A DNA stretch of 39,469 nt, from the NCBI RefSeq assembly GCF_011762095.1, contig NZ_JAASQO010000024.1, forward strand, positions 1 to 39,469, read 5' to 3'. Shown one piece after another: positions 6,865 through 15,526 of the stretch (its first letter is position 1; each line of letters starts with the position of its first letter). The translations under genes and the position numbers were made by a program. This DNA comes from Parvibaculum indicum (GTDB taxonomy: Bacteria > Pseudomonadota > Alphaproteobacteria > Parvibaculales > Parvibaculaceae). The notes below the pieces were generated by a model that worked only from the letters and a program-made list of their open reading frames with translations, did not search any database and was not told where the DNA came from.

Positions 6865-8859
6865 ATGGCCGATGATTCCGACGACATTTTCAAGCCGAAG
6901 CTCGGACGCATTCGCAGCCTGGGTGGCGCGCGCACCAAGAGCTATCTTCATCGCGTGCTCCGACAGGTCTCGAAGGCAGGCAAGTCCGGTTTCAGAATCG
7001 GAGCCGCGTCACGGCGCTATTCCGGCTACCGGATCGGGCGCGGCAATGACGTACTTCGGCGTGGTCGCGCCGGACACCGCTTCGGACCGACCTATAGGCG
7101 CGTCGTCATCAAGACGCGGATCGTCAAACTCAGAGGCGGCGGGTTAGATGCGGCGCGTGCCCATCTGCGTTATATCCAGCGCGACGGCGTCTCCAAGGAT
7201 CACGAGCCGGGCCGGCTTTACGACGCGGCGCATGACGAGGCGGACGGCAAGGCGTTCCTCGACCGCAGCGACGGCGACCGGAATCAGTTCCGTTTTATCG
7301 TCTCGCCGGAAGATGCGACCGTGCTTGCGGATCTCAAGCCATTCATCCGCGATCTGATGAGCACAATGGAGAAAGACCTCGGCACGCGGCTCGACTGGGT
7401 GGCGGTCGATCACTTCAACACAGAGCATCCGCATACCCATATCGTGCTGCGGGGCAAGGACGAACTCGGCAAGGACCTCGTCATCGCCCGCGACTACATC
7501 GCCCACGGCATGCGGCGGCGGGCGAGCGAACTGCTGACGCTGGAACTCGGGCCGCAGACCGAGCAGGAACTTCGTCAAAAACTGGAACACCAGGTCGAGC
7601 AGGACCGCTTCACCGATCTCGACCGGGCGCTGGTCCGTGACGCCATGGACGGGATTGTCGATGCGCGCGCCGAGCCGCAGCGCCCCGACTCGCGCTTCCA
7701 CCATGCCATGAAGGTCGGTCGGCTGCGTGTGCTGTCGCGGCGCGGTCTCGCCGAGGAGACAGAGTCGGGCCGCTGGCGGCTCTCGCCGAGACTGGAAGGG
7801 ACCCTCCGGCGCGCGGGCGAGCGTGCCGACATTATCAAGACCATGCACCGAGGACTGCGGCAGGCCGGGTTCGATGCCGGCGCTTCGGAGTTCTCGATCT
7901 ACGACCCTGCCGACCCGCGCGCGCCGACCGTGACCGGCCGGATCATCGACCGCGGACTCCATGACGAGTTGAACGACGGGCACTACGTCATGATCGACGC
8001 CGCCGACGGGCGGGTTCATTACGTCGCGCTCGATCCGCGACAGGAGATGGAGGACCTGCCGCTCGGCGCCGTTGTCGAAGTTGCGCCGGCGGCGAGCGGT
8101 GTGAAACCATCCGACCGAACCATCGCCGAGATCGCCAGGCGAAACGATGGTCTCTACACGGTGGACGCCCACCACGCCTTCGATCCGCGCGCGTCGGACG
8201 AGTTCGTTCGGGCGCACGTCCGCAGGCTCGAAGCGCTGCGCCGCGCCAATGTTGTTCGGCGCTTTCAGGACGGGTCATGGGAAATCCCCGAGGACTTTGA
8301 AGACCGGGTCGAAGCGCTCGCCAAAAAGCAGGCGCGATATCCGGGGCGCATCACGACTTTGTCGTTCTTCTCGCTGGAAGCTCAAGTTGGCGCTGACGGC
8401 GCAACCTGGCTCGACCGGCAACTGCTCACCAAGGAGCCGCTGGCGCTGCGCGGCGAGCGCTTCGGGGCCGAAGCCGCCCAAGCCCTGCGCCGGCGGCAGG
8501 AGTATCTGATCGAACGAGGTCTGGCGGAACGCGAAGGCCAACACGTCCGCTACCAGCGAAACCTGCTTCGACTACTGCGTCGGCGAGAACTGGCAGCCGC
8601 CGGCGAGAAGCTCGCCAAGGAGACAGGCCTCGACTTTGCCGAGACACAGGATGGAGATCGAATCGACGGCGTCTACAAACGACCGATCCGTCTCGCCAGC
8701 GGCAAGTTCGCCGTCATTGAGAAATCGAAGGAGTTCACGCTCGTCCCCTGGCGGCCGGTGCTCGAACGCCAGCGCGGTAAAATGGTCGGCGGCGTGATTC
8801 GTGGCGACAGCATTTCCTGGACCATTGGTCGCCAGCGCAGTGGGCCGTCCGTGTCTTAG
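6865..8859 (+). CDS. Relaxase / mobilisation nuclease with DUF3363 domain, 664 aa
   Basis: This is the DNA-nicking enzyme that starts conjugal transfer. The N-terminal third is very basic. The relaxase domain has the histidine triad in HPHTHIVLRG (H188, H190, H192), which binds the catalytic metal. The first part of that domain (KTRIVKLRGGGLDAARAHLRYIQRDG, about residues 83-108) is typical of this VirD2-like family. The DUF3363 region fills the C-terminal two-thirds and includes repeated winged-helix-like segments. Candidate catalytic tyrosines include Y103, but I cannot choose one with certainty. It stands alone after the traF operon, with merR oriented against it, and it would work with TraG (12976) as coupling protein. 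A T-run directly after the stop may end its transcript. Confidence 0.92.
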   Translation: MADDSDDIFKPKLGRIRSLGGARTKSYLHRVLRQVSKAGKSGFRIGAASRRYSGYRIGRGNDVLRRGRAGHRFGPTYRRVVIKTRIVKLRGGGLDAARAHLRYIQRDGVSKDHEPGRLYDAAHDEADGKAFLDRSDGDRNQFRFIVSPEDATVLADLKPFIRDLMSTMEKDLGTRLDWVAVDHFNTEHPHTHIVLRGKDELGKDLVIARDYIAHGMRRRASELLTLELGPQTEQELRQKLEHQVEQDRFTDLDRALVRDAMDGIVDARAEPQRPDSRFHHAMKVGRLRVLSRRGLAEETESGRWRLSPRLEGTLRRAGERADIIKTMHRGLRQAGFDAGASEFSIYDPADPRAPTVTGRIIDRGLHDELNDGHYVMIDAADGRVHYVALDPRQEMEDLPLGAVVEVAPAASGVKPSDRTIAEIARRNDGLYTVDAHHAFDPRASDEFVRAHVRRLEALRRANVVRRFQDGSWEIPEDFEDRVEALAKKQARYPGRITTLSFFSLEAQVGADGATWLDRQLLTKEPLALRGERFGAEAAQALRRRQEYLIERGLAEREGQHVRYQRNLLRLLRRRELAAAGEKLAKETGLDFAETQDGDRIDGVYKRPIRLASGKFAVIEKSKEFTLVPWRPVLERQRGKMVGGVIRGDSISWTIGRQRSGPSVS

Positions 8860-8910
8860 CCAATAGATTTCTTTTTTTTGGGGGCCGCGATTTGATCACC
8901 GAGGTAATGA

Positions 8911-9324
8911 TCATGATGCCAGCGCATCCAGAACCGGGCATTCCGGAACATCGTCGCCGGAGCACTGCGCCGCGGTCTTTGCCAGCACTTTTTCGATGCG
9001 TTTGAGATCGGCGATCTTGGCACGCACGTCGGCCAAATGCCGCTCGGTGCGTTCCTTGACTTCGGCGCAGGTTTGCGTGCCACCCTCGACGAGGGCGAGC
9101 AAGCCGCGCACCTCATCGAGCGAAAAGCCGAGTTCGCGGGCGCGGAGGATGAAACGCAAACGCGAGACGTGAGCGTCGTCGTAAATACGGTAGCCCGTTC
9201 CTGTGCGCCTGGGATCCGGCATCATGCCGATCTTCTCGTAATAGCGGATGGTTTCGAGATTGCAGCCGGTCAGGCGCGCCAATTCCGCCCGCTGCAATCC
9301 TTTCCCGGAAATGTGATCGCGCAT
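8911..9324 (-). CDS. merR: MerR, Hg(II)-responsive transcriptional regulator, 137 aa
   Basis: A MerR-family dimeric regulator that represses, and on Hg(II) binding activates, the mer promoter. The winged helix is at the N-terminus (LARLTGCNLETIRYYEKIGMM), followed by RRTGTGYRIYDD and a long coiled-coil helix. The three mercury-binding cysteines are in place: C86 (TCAEVK), C121 (QCSGDD) and C129 (ECPVL). The length is the usual one for the family. It is transcribed away from merTPA with its operator in the gap. The usual divergent mer arrangement supports the assignment beyond simply MerR-like. Confidence 0.93.
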   Translation of the reverse strand: MRDHISGKGLQRAELARLTGCNLETIRYYEKIGMMPDPRRTGTGYRIYDDAHVSRLRFILRARELGFSLDEVRGLLALVEGGTQTCAEVKERTERHLADVRAKIADLKRIEKVLAKTAAQCSGDDVPECPVLDALAS

Positions 9325-9339
9325 CGATTCAGAAACCTC

Positions 9340-9370
9340 TTGAGTCTGTAGTTAGTACAGACCTTATCTT
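9340..9370 (+). promoter_or_regulatory. mer operator-promoter (MerR-type, 19-bp spacer)
   Basis: The -35 element TTGAGT (9340-9345) and the -10 element TATCTT (9365-9370) are separated by 19 bases, the overlong spacing that MerR activators correct by untwisting DNA. The spacer holds the dyad GTCTGTA-N5-TACAGAC (9344-9350 and 9356-9362), a perfect 7-bp palindrome. It drives merT, merP and merA rightward and lies just upstream of merR. Confidence 0.85.
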
Positions 9371-9388
9371 ACTGTCGTCTAAGAATCG

Positions 9389-9412
9389 AGGGTTGAGTCG
9401 AGGGTTGAGTCG
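9389..9412 (+). repeat. Two tandem copies of a 12-bp unit at the merT start
   Basis: AGGGTTGAGTCG occurs at 9389-9400 and again, perfectly, at 9401-9412. The unit is a multiple of three and contains an in-frame TTG, so it affects which merT start is used but not the frame. It looks like a recent slippage duplication in the leader. Confidence 0.75.
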
Positions 9413-9812
9413 CGTGAGCAGCAGTGAACTTAAAACACAGGCGCTTGAGGAACCAAAAAAGGCCGCGGGCCGTCAGCAAGGATGGTTCGCGGCGGGCGGT
9501 GTGATCGGGGCGATCCTCGCCTCGACCTGCTGCATTGCGCCGCTGGTGTTGCTGACTCTCGGCGTTTCCGGCGCCTGGATTGGCAACCTTACGGTGCTTG
9601 AACCTTACAAGCCCTATTTCGCCGCCGTGGCGCTCATCTTCATTGGCGCTGGCTTTTGGCAGGTTTATTTCAAACCCAAACCGGCCTGCGCAGAGGATTC
9701 CTACTGCGCGAAGCCGCAATCGTCGCTCATCACAAAATCGGCGCTGTGGCTAGCCACGATCTTGGTCGTCCTCGCTCTGACAATTAATTGGTGGGCGCCG
9801 CTGTTCTACTGA
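9393..9812 (+). CDS. merT: MerT, mercuric ion transport membrane protein, up to 139 aa
   Basis: An inner-membrane protein that takes Hg(II) from MerP and passes it to MerA. Three hydrophobic segments are visible: about 33-55 with the vicinal Cys pair STCCIAP (C46, C47), about 76-93, and about 114-134. The second Cys pair (C99, C105 in ACAEDSYCA) lies in the cytoplasmic loop, as in classical MerT. The frame opens with TTG at 9393, with other starts at TTG 9405 and GTG 9414. GTG 9414 gives 132 residues, closer to the usual 116-130, so the true start is probably downstream of 9393. It is the first gene of the mer operon, 28 bases before merP. Confidence 0.88.
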   Translation: MSRGLSRVSSSELKTQALEEPKKAAGRQQGWFAAGGVIGAILASTCCIAPLVLLTLGVSGAWIGNLTVLEPYKPYFAAVALIFIGAGFWQVYFKPKPACAEDSYCAKPQSSLITKSALWLATILVVLALTINWWAPLFY

Positions 9813-9840
9813 TCACGTAACCGCAAAGGAGAAACATGAG

Positions 9841-10170
9841 ATGAAACGATTCGTGCTTACCGCGGCAGGCGCGCTTGCCTTGGGCGCCGCCGGCCTTCTG
9901 TCGGCGCCGGCGACTTCGCCGTTTGCCGCGCAGGCCGCTCCGGCTCAAGTCGCCGCGATTCAGACAGCAACATTCAGTATCGAGAACATGACGTGCGCCT
10001 TGTGTCCCGTGACCGTGAAAAAGGCCATGGAAGGCGTCGCCGGGGTGAAGTCCGTCACTGTCGACTTTGATGCCAAGACAGCGACTGTTGTGTTCGATCC
10101 GTCGGTGACGAACGCCGACGCGATCGCGGCGGCCTCGACAAACGCCGGTTACCCGGCGGCGCAGAGCTAA
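9841..10170 (+). CDS. merP: MerP, periplasmic mercury-binding protein, 109 aa
   Basis: The N-terminal signal peptide (MKRF then a hydrophobic stretch to about residue 22) is followed by an Ala/Pro-rich linker. The heavy-metal-associated domain contains MTCALCPVTV (C52, C55) and the usual ferredoxin-like fold residues (GVKSVTVDFDAKTATVVFD). The protein scavenges Hg(II) in the periplasm for MerT. It is longer than the typical 91 residues because of the extended leader and linker. AAAGGAGAAA precedes the ATG. Confidence 0.9.
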   Translation: MKRFVLTAAGALALGAAGLLSAPATSPFAAQAAPAQVAAIQTATFSIENMTCALCPVTVKKAMEGVAGVKSVTVDFDAKTATVVFDPSVTNADAIAAASTNAGYPAAQS

Positions 10171-10189
10171 ACCGATTGAGATAAGAGAC

Positions 10190-11620
10190 ATGTCCGATTG
10201 CTGCACGCTTGGCGGAAAGAATAGTGGAAGCTACGACCTCGCCGTCATCGGCGCAGGATCGGCGGGTTTCTCCGCCATAATCACAGCAGCCGAGCAAGGC
10301 GCGCGCGTGGCGCTCATCGGCCACGGCACGATTGGCGGCACCTGCGTGAACATTGGCTGCGTGCCATCGAAGACCATAATCCGCGCGACCGAAGCCCTGC
10401 ATGGGGCGAAAGTGGCCGGCCGATTTCCCGGCCTTGCCGGCGAGGCCCGCATCACGGATTGGCGCGCATTTGTCCAAGGCAAGGACGATCTCGTCGGAGC
10501 GCTCAGGCAGAAGAAATACATCGACCTCCTGCCGAGCTATAATGGCGTCGCCTATTTGGAAGGCGCGGCCCGGCTGGAGGACGGTGGCGTCACCGTCAAT
10601 GGCGACGCCATTCGCGCGGGCAAAATTATCATCGCCACCGGCGCACGGCCCTCTCTTCCGCCCATTCCGGGCATCGACAAGGTCGATTATCTGACGAGCA
10701 CGTCGGCGCTCGATCTTGAGGAGCTACCGAGGAGCCTCATCATCGTGGGTGGCGGCTTCATCGGCTGCGAGCTCGGTCAGATGCTGGCGCGCGCAGGGGT
10801 TGAAGTTACGATCGTCTGCCGCTCCCGCCTCCTGCCGCAGGCAGAGCCGGAAATCAGCGATGCGCTGATGAAAGTTTTCCGCGAAGAAGGCATCGCTCTC
10901 AATTGCGGCGTCGCCTACGAGTTCTGCCGTCAGGACGAAGAGGGCGTCACGCTATGCGTGAAGGAGGGCGGCGTATTGACCGAACTCAAGGCCGAGCGCG
11001 TGTTGGTGACAACGGGGCGCGCGCCCAATGTGGAGGGGCTCGGTCTTGAGGCAGCGGGGATCGAGCAGACAGCAGGCGGGGGAATTGCGGTCGACGACCG
11101 CATGCGGACGACAAAGCCTGGAATCTATGCTGCGGGCGATGTCACCGGCCGCGACCAGTTCGTCTATATGGCGGCCTACGGCGCCAAGATCGCGGCCCTC
11201 AATGCCTTGAACGGCGACAGCCTCGTCTATGACAACAGCGTCATGCCTGCCGTCGTGTTCACCGATCCGCAGGTCGCGGGCGTCGGCCCCACCGAGGCCC
11301 AGGCGAAGGCGCAGGGCTTCGATGTGAAAATCTCCATTGTGCCCCTCGATCAGGTGCCCCGCGCCCTGGCGGCACGGGACACGCGCGGCCTCATTAAGCT
11401 AGTTGCCGACGCGAAGACCGACCGCCTTCTCGGCGGCCATATCCTGGCGCCCGAAGGGGCCGATAGCATTCAAACCCTGGCGCTTGCATTGAAGCACGGC
11501 ATGACAGCCAAAGCGCTCGGCGAAACGATTTTCCCCTACCTCACGACCGTCGAGGGCCTGAAGCTTGCCGCGCAGACCTTCGAGAAGGATGTAGCGAAGC
11601 TTTCCTGCTGCGCAGGGTGA
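10190..11620 (+). CDS. merA: MerA, mercuric reductase, 476 aa
   Basis: A flavoprotein disulfide reductase that reduces Hg(II) to volatile Hg(0) with NADPH. The FAD-binding GAGSAG (residues 21-26), the redox-active GGTCVNIGCVPS (C52, C57), the NAD(P)-binding IIVGGGFIGCELG near 183-195 and the second FAD box (AAGDV, about 315) are present. The protein ends in the vicinal pair SCCAG, which hands Hg(II) to the active site of the partner subunit. The optional N-terminal HMA domain found in longer MerA proteins is absent; instead a short leader with DCC (residues 3-5) is present. It follows merP by 19 bases and is the last gene of the mer operon. Confidence 0.95.
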   Translation: MSDCCTLGGKNSGSYDLAVIGAGSAGFSAIITAAEQGARVALIGHGTIGGTCVNIGCVPSKTIIRATEALHGAKVAGRFPGLAGEARITDWRAFVQGKDDLVGALRQKKYIDLLPSYNGVAYLEGAARLEDGGVTVNGDAIRAGKIIIATGARPSLPPIPGIDKVDYLTSTSALDLEELPRSLIIVGGGFIGCELGQMLARAGVEVTIVCRSRLLPQAEPEISDALMKVFREEGIALNCGVAYEFCRQDEEGVTLCVKEGGVLTELKAERVLVTTGRAPNVEGLGLEAAGIEQTAGGGIAVDDRMRTTKPGIYAAGDVTGRDQFVYMAAYGAKIAALNALNGDSLVYDNSVMPAVVFTDPQVAGVGPTEAQAKAQGFDVKISIVPLDQVPRALAARDTRGLIKLVADAKTDRLLGGHILAPEGADSIQTLALALKHGMTAKALGETIFPYLTTVEGLKLAAQTFEKDVAKLSCCAG

Positions 11621-11673
11621 GATACCTTGCGACGTGCTTTACGGGCGGCAGTAAGATTGGAAAACTGTAAGTA

Positions 11674-12687
11674 TTACACGCCACACCGCACAAACAGCTT
11701 CTCCACGCCACCGAGGAACAACGCTTCGGACGAAACTCCCCCGCCGGTCGCTGCGAGCCGCAGCTCCGATCCGTTGGCGCGCTTGAGTTCGAACTGCACG
11801 GTCTCGTCGATCGCGCTGTTGCCGAGCCGGCCAAGGAAGTCATCATACTCGACGCGATGGTCGAAACTCATGATGACAGTGCCGTCGCGCAGTTCCCACC
11901 GGCCGGTGCGCCAAGGCAGGAGGCCGACGGCCTTGTCCGACCCCCGCCACCATTCGACCGTTCCGGTTCCGCTATTCTCGAACAGGATGAGCCGTTCACT
12001 GGTGCACTCCGCCTGACTGCCGGACCAAACGCCGGTGAGCGCGGCCCGGTCGCCGCCCATCAAACGGCCGACCAATCCCGGACGGCCGGCGTTTGCCTCG
12101 CTCTTTTTCAACGCCGCATCATAGGTCGTGGGAATTTCAGCAATCTGAGCAGATTGATTGTTGGCTGTCTTATGCGCCGTATTAGGGGTAGCCGCCGCTG
12201 TGCCACCGGCGACGGCGTTTCGGCTAACACGAAGCTGGTACTTGCCAGTGGACGAACCGACCATGGCGTCAAGTACGCGGGCGTCGCCCATAACGAAGCC
12301 CTGGGCGTTGGCCTCGCTGGCGCCAAGGATTATCCCTGAGACCTTGAGTTGATTGGCCGGATTGACGCCAAAGGAGCGGCAAAGCGCGGCATAGTGGTTC
12401 ATGCCTGTGAGCGCGGCTTCTTCGATCAGCGCATCGTCGCGCAATTGATCGGCCGTTTCGAAAAGCAGGATCATCTCCGTGACTTCGTGGCATTTGGGCT
12501 CGGCCGGGCGGAGGACGCGGAGCGCCACATCGACCGGCTCGTCATAGACAAACCAGCCAGGCCCACCCTCGAAATTCCGAACCTCATAGTCGGCGGCCAA
12601 GGCCGGACCGAAGAACCCTGTGGCGAGAATAGAGGCTGCACCGAGGGCAATACGACAAGCTCGGCGTGATTGGCGATGGAACCGCAT
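11674..12687 (-). CDS. Exported protein of unknown function, 337 aa
   Basis: The start at 12687 is preceded by AAGGAG and gives a proper signal peptide: basic MRFHRQSRRACR, a hydrophobic core and an ALA-ADY cleavage site near residue 27. The longer frame back to 12774 is therefore not used. The mature part begins with an N-terminal globular region containing three cysteines (up to about residue 150), then a low-complexity Ala/Asn/Thr linker, then a beta-rich C-terminal half that begins near the words LTGVWSGSQAEC. That half resembles small lipocalin-like domains, but this is an impression only. It lies convergent to merA and is separated from traG by 288 bases. It may be cargo or an accessory of the transfer region; I do not recognise the family. 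Confidence 0.7.
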   Translation of the reverse strand: MRFHRQSRRACRIALGAASILATGFFGPALAADYEVRNFEGGPGWFVYDEPVDVALRVLRPAEPKCHEVTEMILLFETADQLRDDALIEEAALTGMNHYAALCRSFGVNPANQLKVSGIILGASEANAQGFVMGDARVLDAMVGSSTGKYQLRVSRNAVAGGTAAATPNTAHKTANNQSAQIAEIPTTYDAALKKSEANAGRPGLVGRLMGGDRAALTGVWSGSQAECTSERLILFENSGTGTVEWWRGSDKAVGLLPWRTGRWELRDGTVIMSFDHRVEYDDFLGRLGNSAIDETVQFELKRANGSELRLAATGGGVSSEALFLGGVEKLFVRCGV

Positions 12688-12733
12688 CGAACATCTCCTT
12701 CTCAGCCCCCTAAACCCTAGCGAATGACAACTT

Positions 12734-12757
12734 TTGCGCATTAACCACGGTGCGCAA
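12734..12757. promoter_or_regulatory. Perfect 7-bp inverted repeat upstream of the exported-protein gene
   Basis: TTGCGCA (12734-12740) and TGCGCAA (12751-12757) are separated by 10 bases. The site lies 47-70 bases upstream of the exported protein start, where a regulator could bind. No regulator gene adjoins it. Confidence 0.35.
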
Positions 12758-12975
12758 GCGAATCCGTCCAACATTATCCAGAATCATAGCGGCTTCCGGT
12801 TGCAAAAATAAGGTCTGATGTTCTTGGCTAGTCTTCTCCGCTTTTGGCTATAGTTTCCTCTATTCTCCGTTCTTGGATGACACTGGAAGTGATTGCCTTG
12901 ATTCACATGTGATTTCGTCACGATCCTTTGCCGGAATTTACCCGAGCCTTCGGCTCCGACAACGGCGCAGGATCG

Positions 12976-15003
12976 ATGACACCAACCAGACTCCTCATAG
13001 GCCAAATCTTCCTCGTCTTCGCGATCGTCATTGGCGCGGTGTGGGGCGCGACACAGTGGACGGCGGCCGAGTTCGGCTATCAAGCGCGGCTCGGTCCGGC
13101 CTGGTTCCATGTCGTCGGTTATCCCGTTTACGTTCCGTGGCGGCTGTTCGAGTGGTGGTACGCTTACGAGGCCTATGCGCCGGGGGTCTTCAACCGCGCC
13201 GGCGCGATGGCGGCGGGCGGCGGTATGCTCGGCGTTGTCGTCGCCATCATCGGATCGCTGTGGCGCGCGCGGCAGGCCCGGCTGGTCACGACCTACGGCT
13301 CGGCGCGCTGGGCCGCCAATTGCGAGATTAGCAAATCCGGCCTGTTCGAGCCGCGCGGCGTGTTCCTCGGCAGGCTGAAGGACCGCTATCTGCGCCATGA
13401 CGGGCCGGAGCATGTCATGTGCTTCGCCCCGACCCGTTCGGGCAAGGGCGTCGGCCTTGTTATCCCGACGCTACTTTCCTGGCCGCACTCCGCCGTCATT
13501 CACGACATCAAGGGCGAGAACTGGCAGCTCACCTCTGGCTGGCGCTCGCGATTCTCGCACTGCCTCCTGTTCAATCCGACCGATCCCGCGAGCGCCAAAT
13601 ACAACCCGCTCCTCGAAGTGCGCAAAGGCCGGTTCGAGGTCCGTGACGTTCAAAACATCGCCGACATTCTGGTCGATCCCGAGGGCGCGCTCGAACGGCG
13701 GAATCATTGGGAGAAGACCAGCCACGCGCTCCTTGTCGGCGTGATCCTGCACGTTCTCTATGCCGAGAAGGAGAAGACGCTCGCCCGCGTCGCCGCCTTC
13801 CTTTCCGACCCGGCGCGCTCCTTCGAGCGGACGCTCCGCGTGATGATGAGCACCAATCATCTGGGAACGGACGAGGCGCCGCAGGTCCATCCTGTCGTCG
13901 CGCAGGCCGCGCGCGAGCTTTTAAACAAGTCGGAGAACGAGCGCTCGGGCGTCCTCTCGACCGCCATGTCGTTTCTCGGGCTCTATCGCGATCCGACCGT
14001 GGCGGAGACAACGAGCGCCTGCGAATGGCGCATCGCCGATCTGGTAGACGCCGAGCGGCCGGTCTCGCTCTATCTCGTCATTCCGCCTTCGGATATTTCG
14101 CGGACGAAGCCGCTGGTGCGACTGGTCCTCAATCAGATCGGCCGGCGGCTGACCGAGCGGCTGGAAGGGCAGGCCGGCAAGCGGCGGCGCCACCAGCTCC
14201 TGATGATGCTCGATGAGTTCCCGGCGCTCGGGCGGCTCGACTTCTTCGAAAGCGCGCTTGCCTACAAGGCCGGCTACGGCATTCGCAGCTTCCTGATCGC
14301 GCAAAGCCTCAACCAGATTTCCAAGGCCTATGGCGAGAACAATTCGATCCTCGACAATTGCCATGTGCGGGTGGCCTTTGCGTCCAACGATGAGCGCACG
14401 GCGAAGCGAATCTCGGACTCGCTCGGCACGGCGACGGAATTGCGCGCGCAGCGCAACTATGCCGGCCACCGGCTCGCGCCTTGGCTCGCCCATGTGATGG
14501 TGAGCCGCCAGGAGACGGCGCGGCCGCTGATGACGCCCGGCGAAGTGATGCAGCTTTCGCCTGACGAAGAGATCGTCATGGTCTCCGGTCAGCCGCCGAT
14601 CCGCGCGAAGAAGCTCCGCTATTTCGAGGACGCCAACTTCACGGGCCGGGTGTGCCCCCCGCCCGCGCTCGTGGCGGACGGTCCCTTTGCGGACTGTCCG
14701 CCATCCCGCGCCGACGACTGGAGGGACCAAGTGCGCGGCTCCCACGCCGATCTCGTCAAGCCGTGGTCGGAGCTCGTTTCGAACGGCGATGAAGATGATG
14801 GCGGCCTTAAGCGCCATCCCGCCTTGCCGGATGAAGCGCCCGCCAAGGCGGAACCTGAGAAAGCGCCCGACGCCGGGCTTCTCGACGACGAATTCGACCC
14901 CAACGACGCCAGGCGGATGGAACAGCTCGCACGCAACGCTGCCGTGGTCCAACGCGCCCACGCCATAGACCAGGCCGACGACGACCTGATTCCGAGCTTT
15001 TAG
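12976..15003 (+). CDS. traG: TraG/VirD4-family conjugative coupling protein, 675 aa
   Basis: A hexameric inner-membrane ATPase that links the relaxosome to the secretion channel. Two N-terminal membrane segments (about 7-27 and 79-95) are followed by the nucleotide-binding domain. Walker A is APTRSGKG (151-158) and Walker B is LLMMLDEFPALG (about 407-418). GPEHVMCF before Walker A and RSFLIAQSLNQISKAYG after Walker B are family hallmarks. The start MTPTRLLIG at 12976 is chosen because it follows a purine-rich site (GCAGGA) and places the first membrane helix at the N-terminus. The C-terminal tail (from about 620) is acidic and variable. It heads a rightward operon with the CopG-like gene and trbB-I. 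Confidence 0.95.
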   Translation: MTPTRLLIGQIFLVFAIVIGAVWGATQWTAAEFGYQARLGPAWFHVVGYPVYVPWRLFEWWYAYEAYAPGVFNRAGAMAAGGGMLGVVVAIIGSLWRARQARLVTTYGSARWAANCEISKSGLFEPRGVFLGRLKDRYLRHDGPEHVMCFAPTRSGKGVGLVIPTLLSWPHSAVIHDIKGENWQLTSGWRSRFSHCLLFNPTDPASAKYNPLLEVRKGRFEVRDVQNIADILVDPEGALERRNHWEKTSHALLVGVILHVLYAEKEKTLARVAAFLSDPARSFERTLRVMMSTNHLGTDEAPQVHPVVAQAARELLNKSENERSGVLSTAMSFLGLYRDPTVAETTSACEWRIADLVDAERPVSLYLVIPPSDISRTKPLVRLVLNQIGRRLTERLEGQAGKRRRHQLLMMLDEFPALGRLDFFESALAYKAGYGIRSFLIAQSLNQISKAYGENNSILDNCHVRVAFASNDERTAKRISDSLGTATELRAQRNYAGHRLAPWLAHVMVSRQETARPLMTPGEVMQLSPDEEIVMVSGQPPIRAKKLRYFEDANFTGRVCPPPALVADGPFADCPPSRADDWRDQVRGSHADLVKPWSELVSNGDEDDGGLKRHPALPDEAPAKAEPEKAPDAGLLDDEFDPNDARRMEQLARNAAVVQRAHAIDQADDDLIPSF

Positions 15004-15016
15004 AGGGAGCTCGTCC

Positions 15017-15526
15017 ATGAAACCCCGCCTCAACGTTCATGTCTCAGACGAGCTTTTCGACAAAGTGGAAATCGCCGCCAAGCGGCCTGGCGTCACCAAG
15101 GCGGCCGTGGTCGAGGCGGCGCTTCTCGGCTTCTTCTCGAAAGAGTTCGACGATCAGCGCGACGGTGCGCTCATCCGGCGGCTCGACCGGATGACAAGGC
15201 AATATGACCGGCTGGAGCGCAATCTCTCGGTCACGACCGAAACGCTGGCGCTCTTTATTCGCTTCTTTCTCACCGTCACGCCGCCATTGCCGAACGCCGA
15301 CCAGGACGCCGCCCGCGCGCTCGGCAAGGAGCGGTTCGACTATTTCATCGGCCAGCTCGCACGACGCCTCGCCGGTGGCAAGAACATGATCCGCGACGTG
15401 CTCGAAGAAGTGAGCGCCAAGGAGAGCGACTTCTTCACCGAGGCCGAAGTCGAAGCGTTGCGCGCCGTGCGAGAAGCAGGCGCCGCCGACACAAAGAAGC
15501 CCAACGGGGGTGCGGCTTATGACTGA
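15017..15526 (+). CDS. CopG-type ribbon-helix-helix protein, 169 aa
   Basis: Placed between traG and trbB, as usual in this ICE family. The N-terminal ribbon-helix-helix is RLNVHVSDELFDKVEIAA, then VTKAAVVEAALLGFF. A hydrophobic segment (about 74-92, ETLALFIRFFLTVTPPLP) and a helical C-terminus follow. The role may be regulation of the trb operon or a structural part of the transfer complex; the family annotation as a regulator rests on the N-terminal fold only. It overlaps the start of trbB by 8 bases. Confidence 0.85.
   Translation: MKPRLNVHVSDELFDKVEIAAKRPGVTKAAVVEAALLGFFSKEFDDQRDGALIRRLDRMTRQYDRLERNLSVTTETLALFIRFFLTVTPPLPNADQDAARALGKERFDYFIGQLARRLAGGKNMIRDVLEEVSAKESDFFTEAEVEALRAVREAGAADTKKPNGGAAYD

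Noticed and set aside
7144-8217. Reverse-strand open frame of 357 codons
   Set aside because: Antisense to the relaxase, with no domain.
13921-15033. Reverse-strand open frame of 370 codons
   Set aside because: Antisense to traG, whose Walker motifs are clear on the forward strand.
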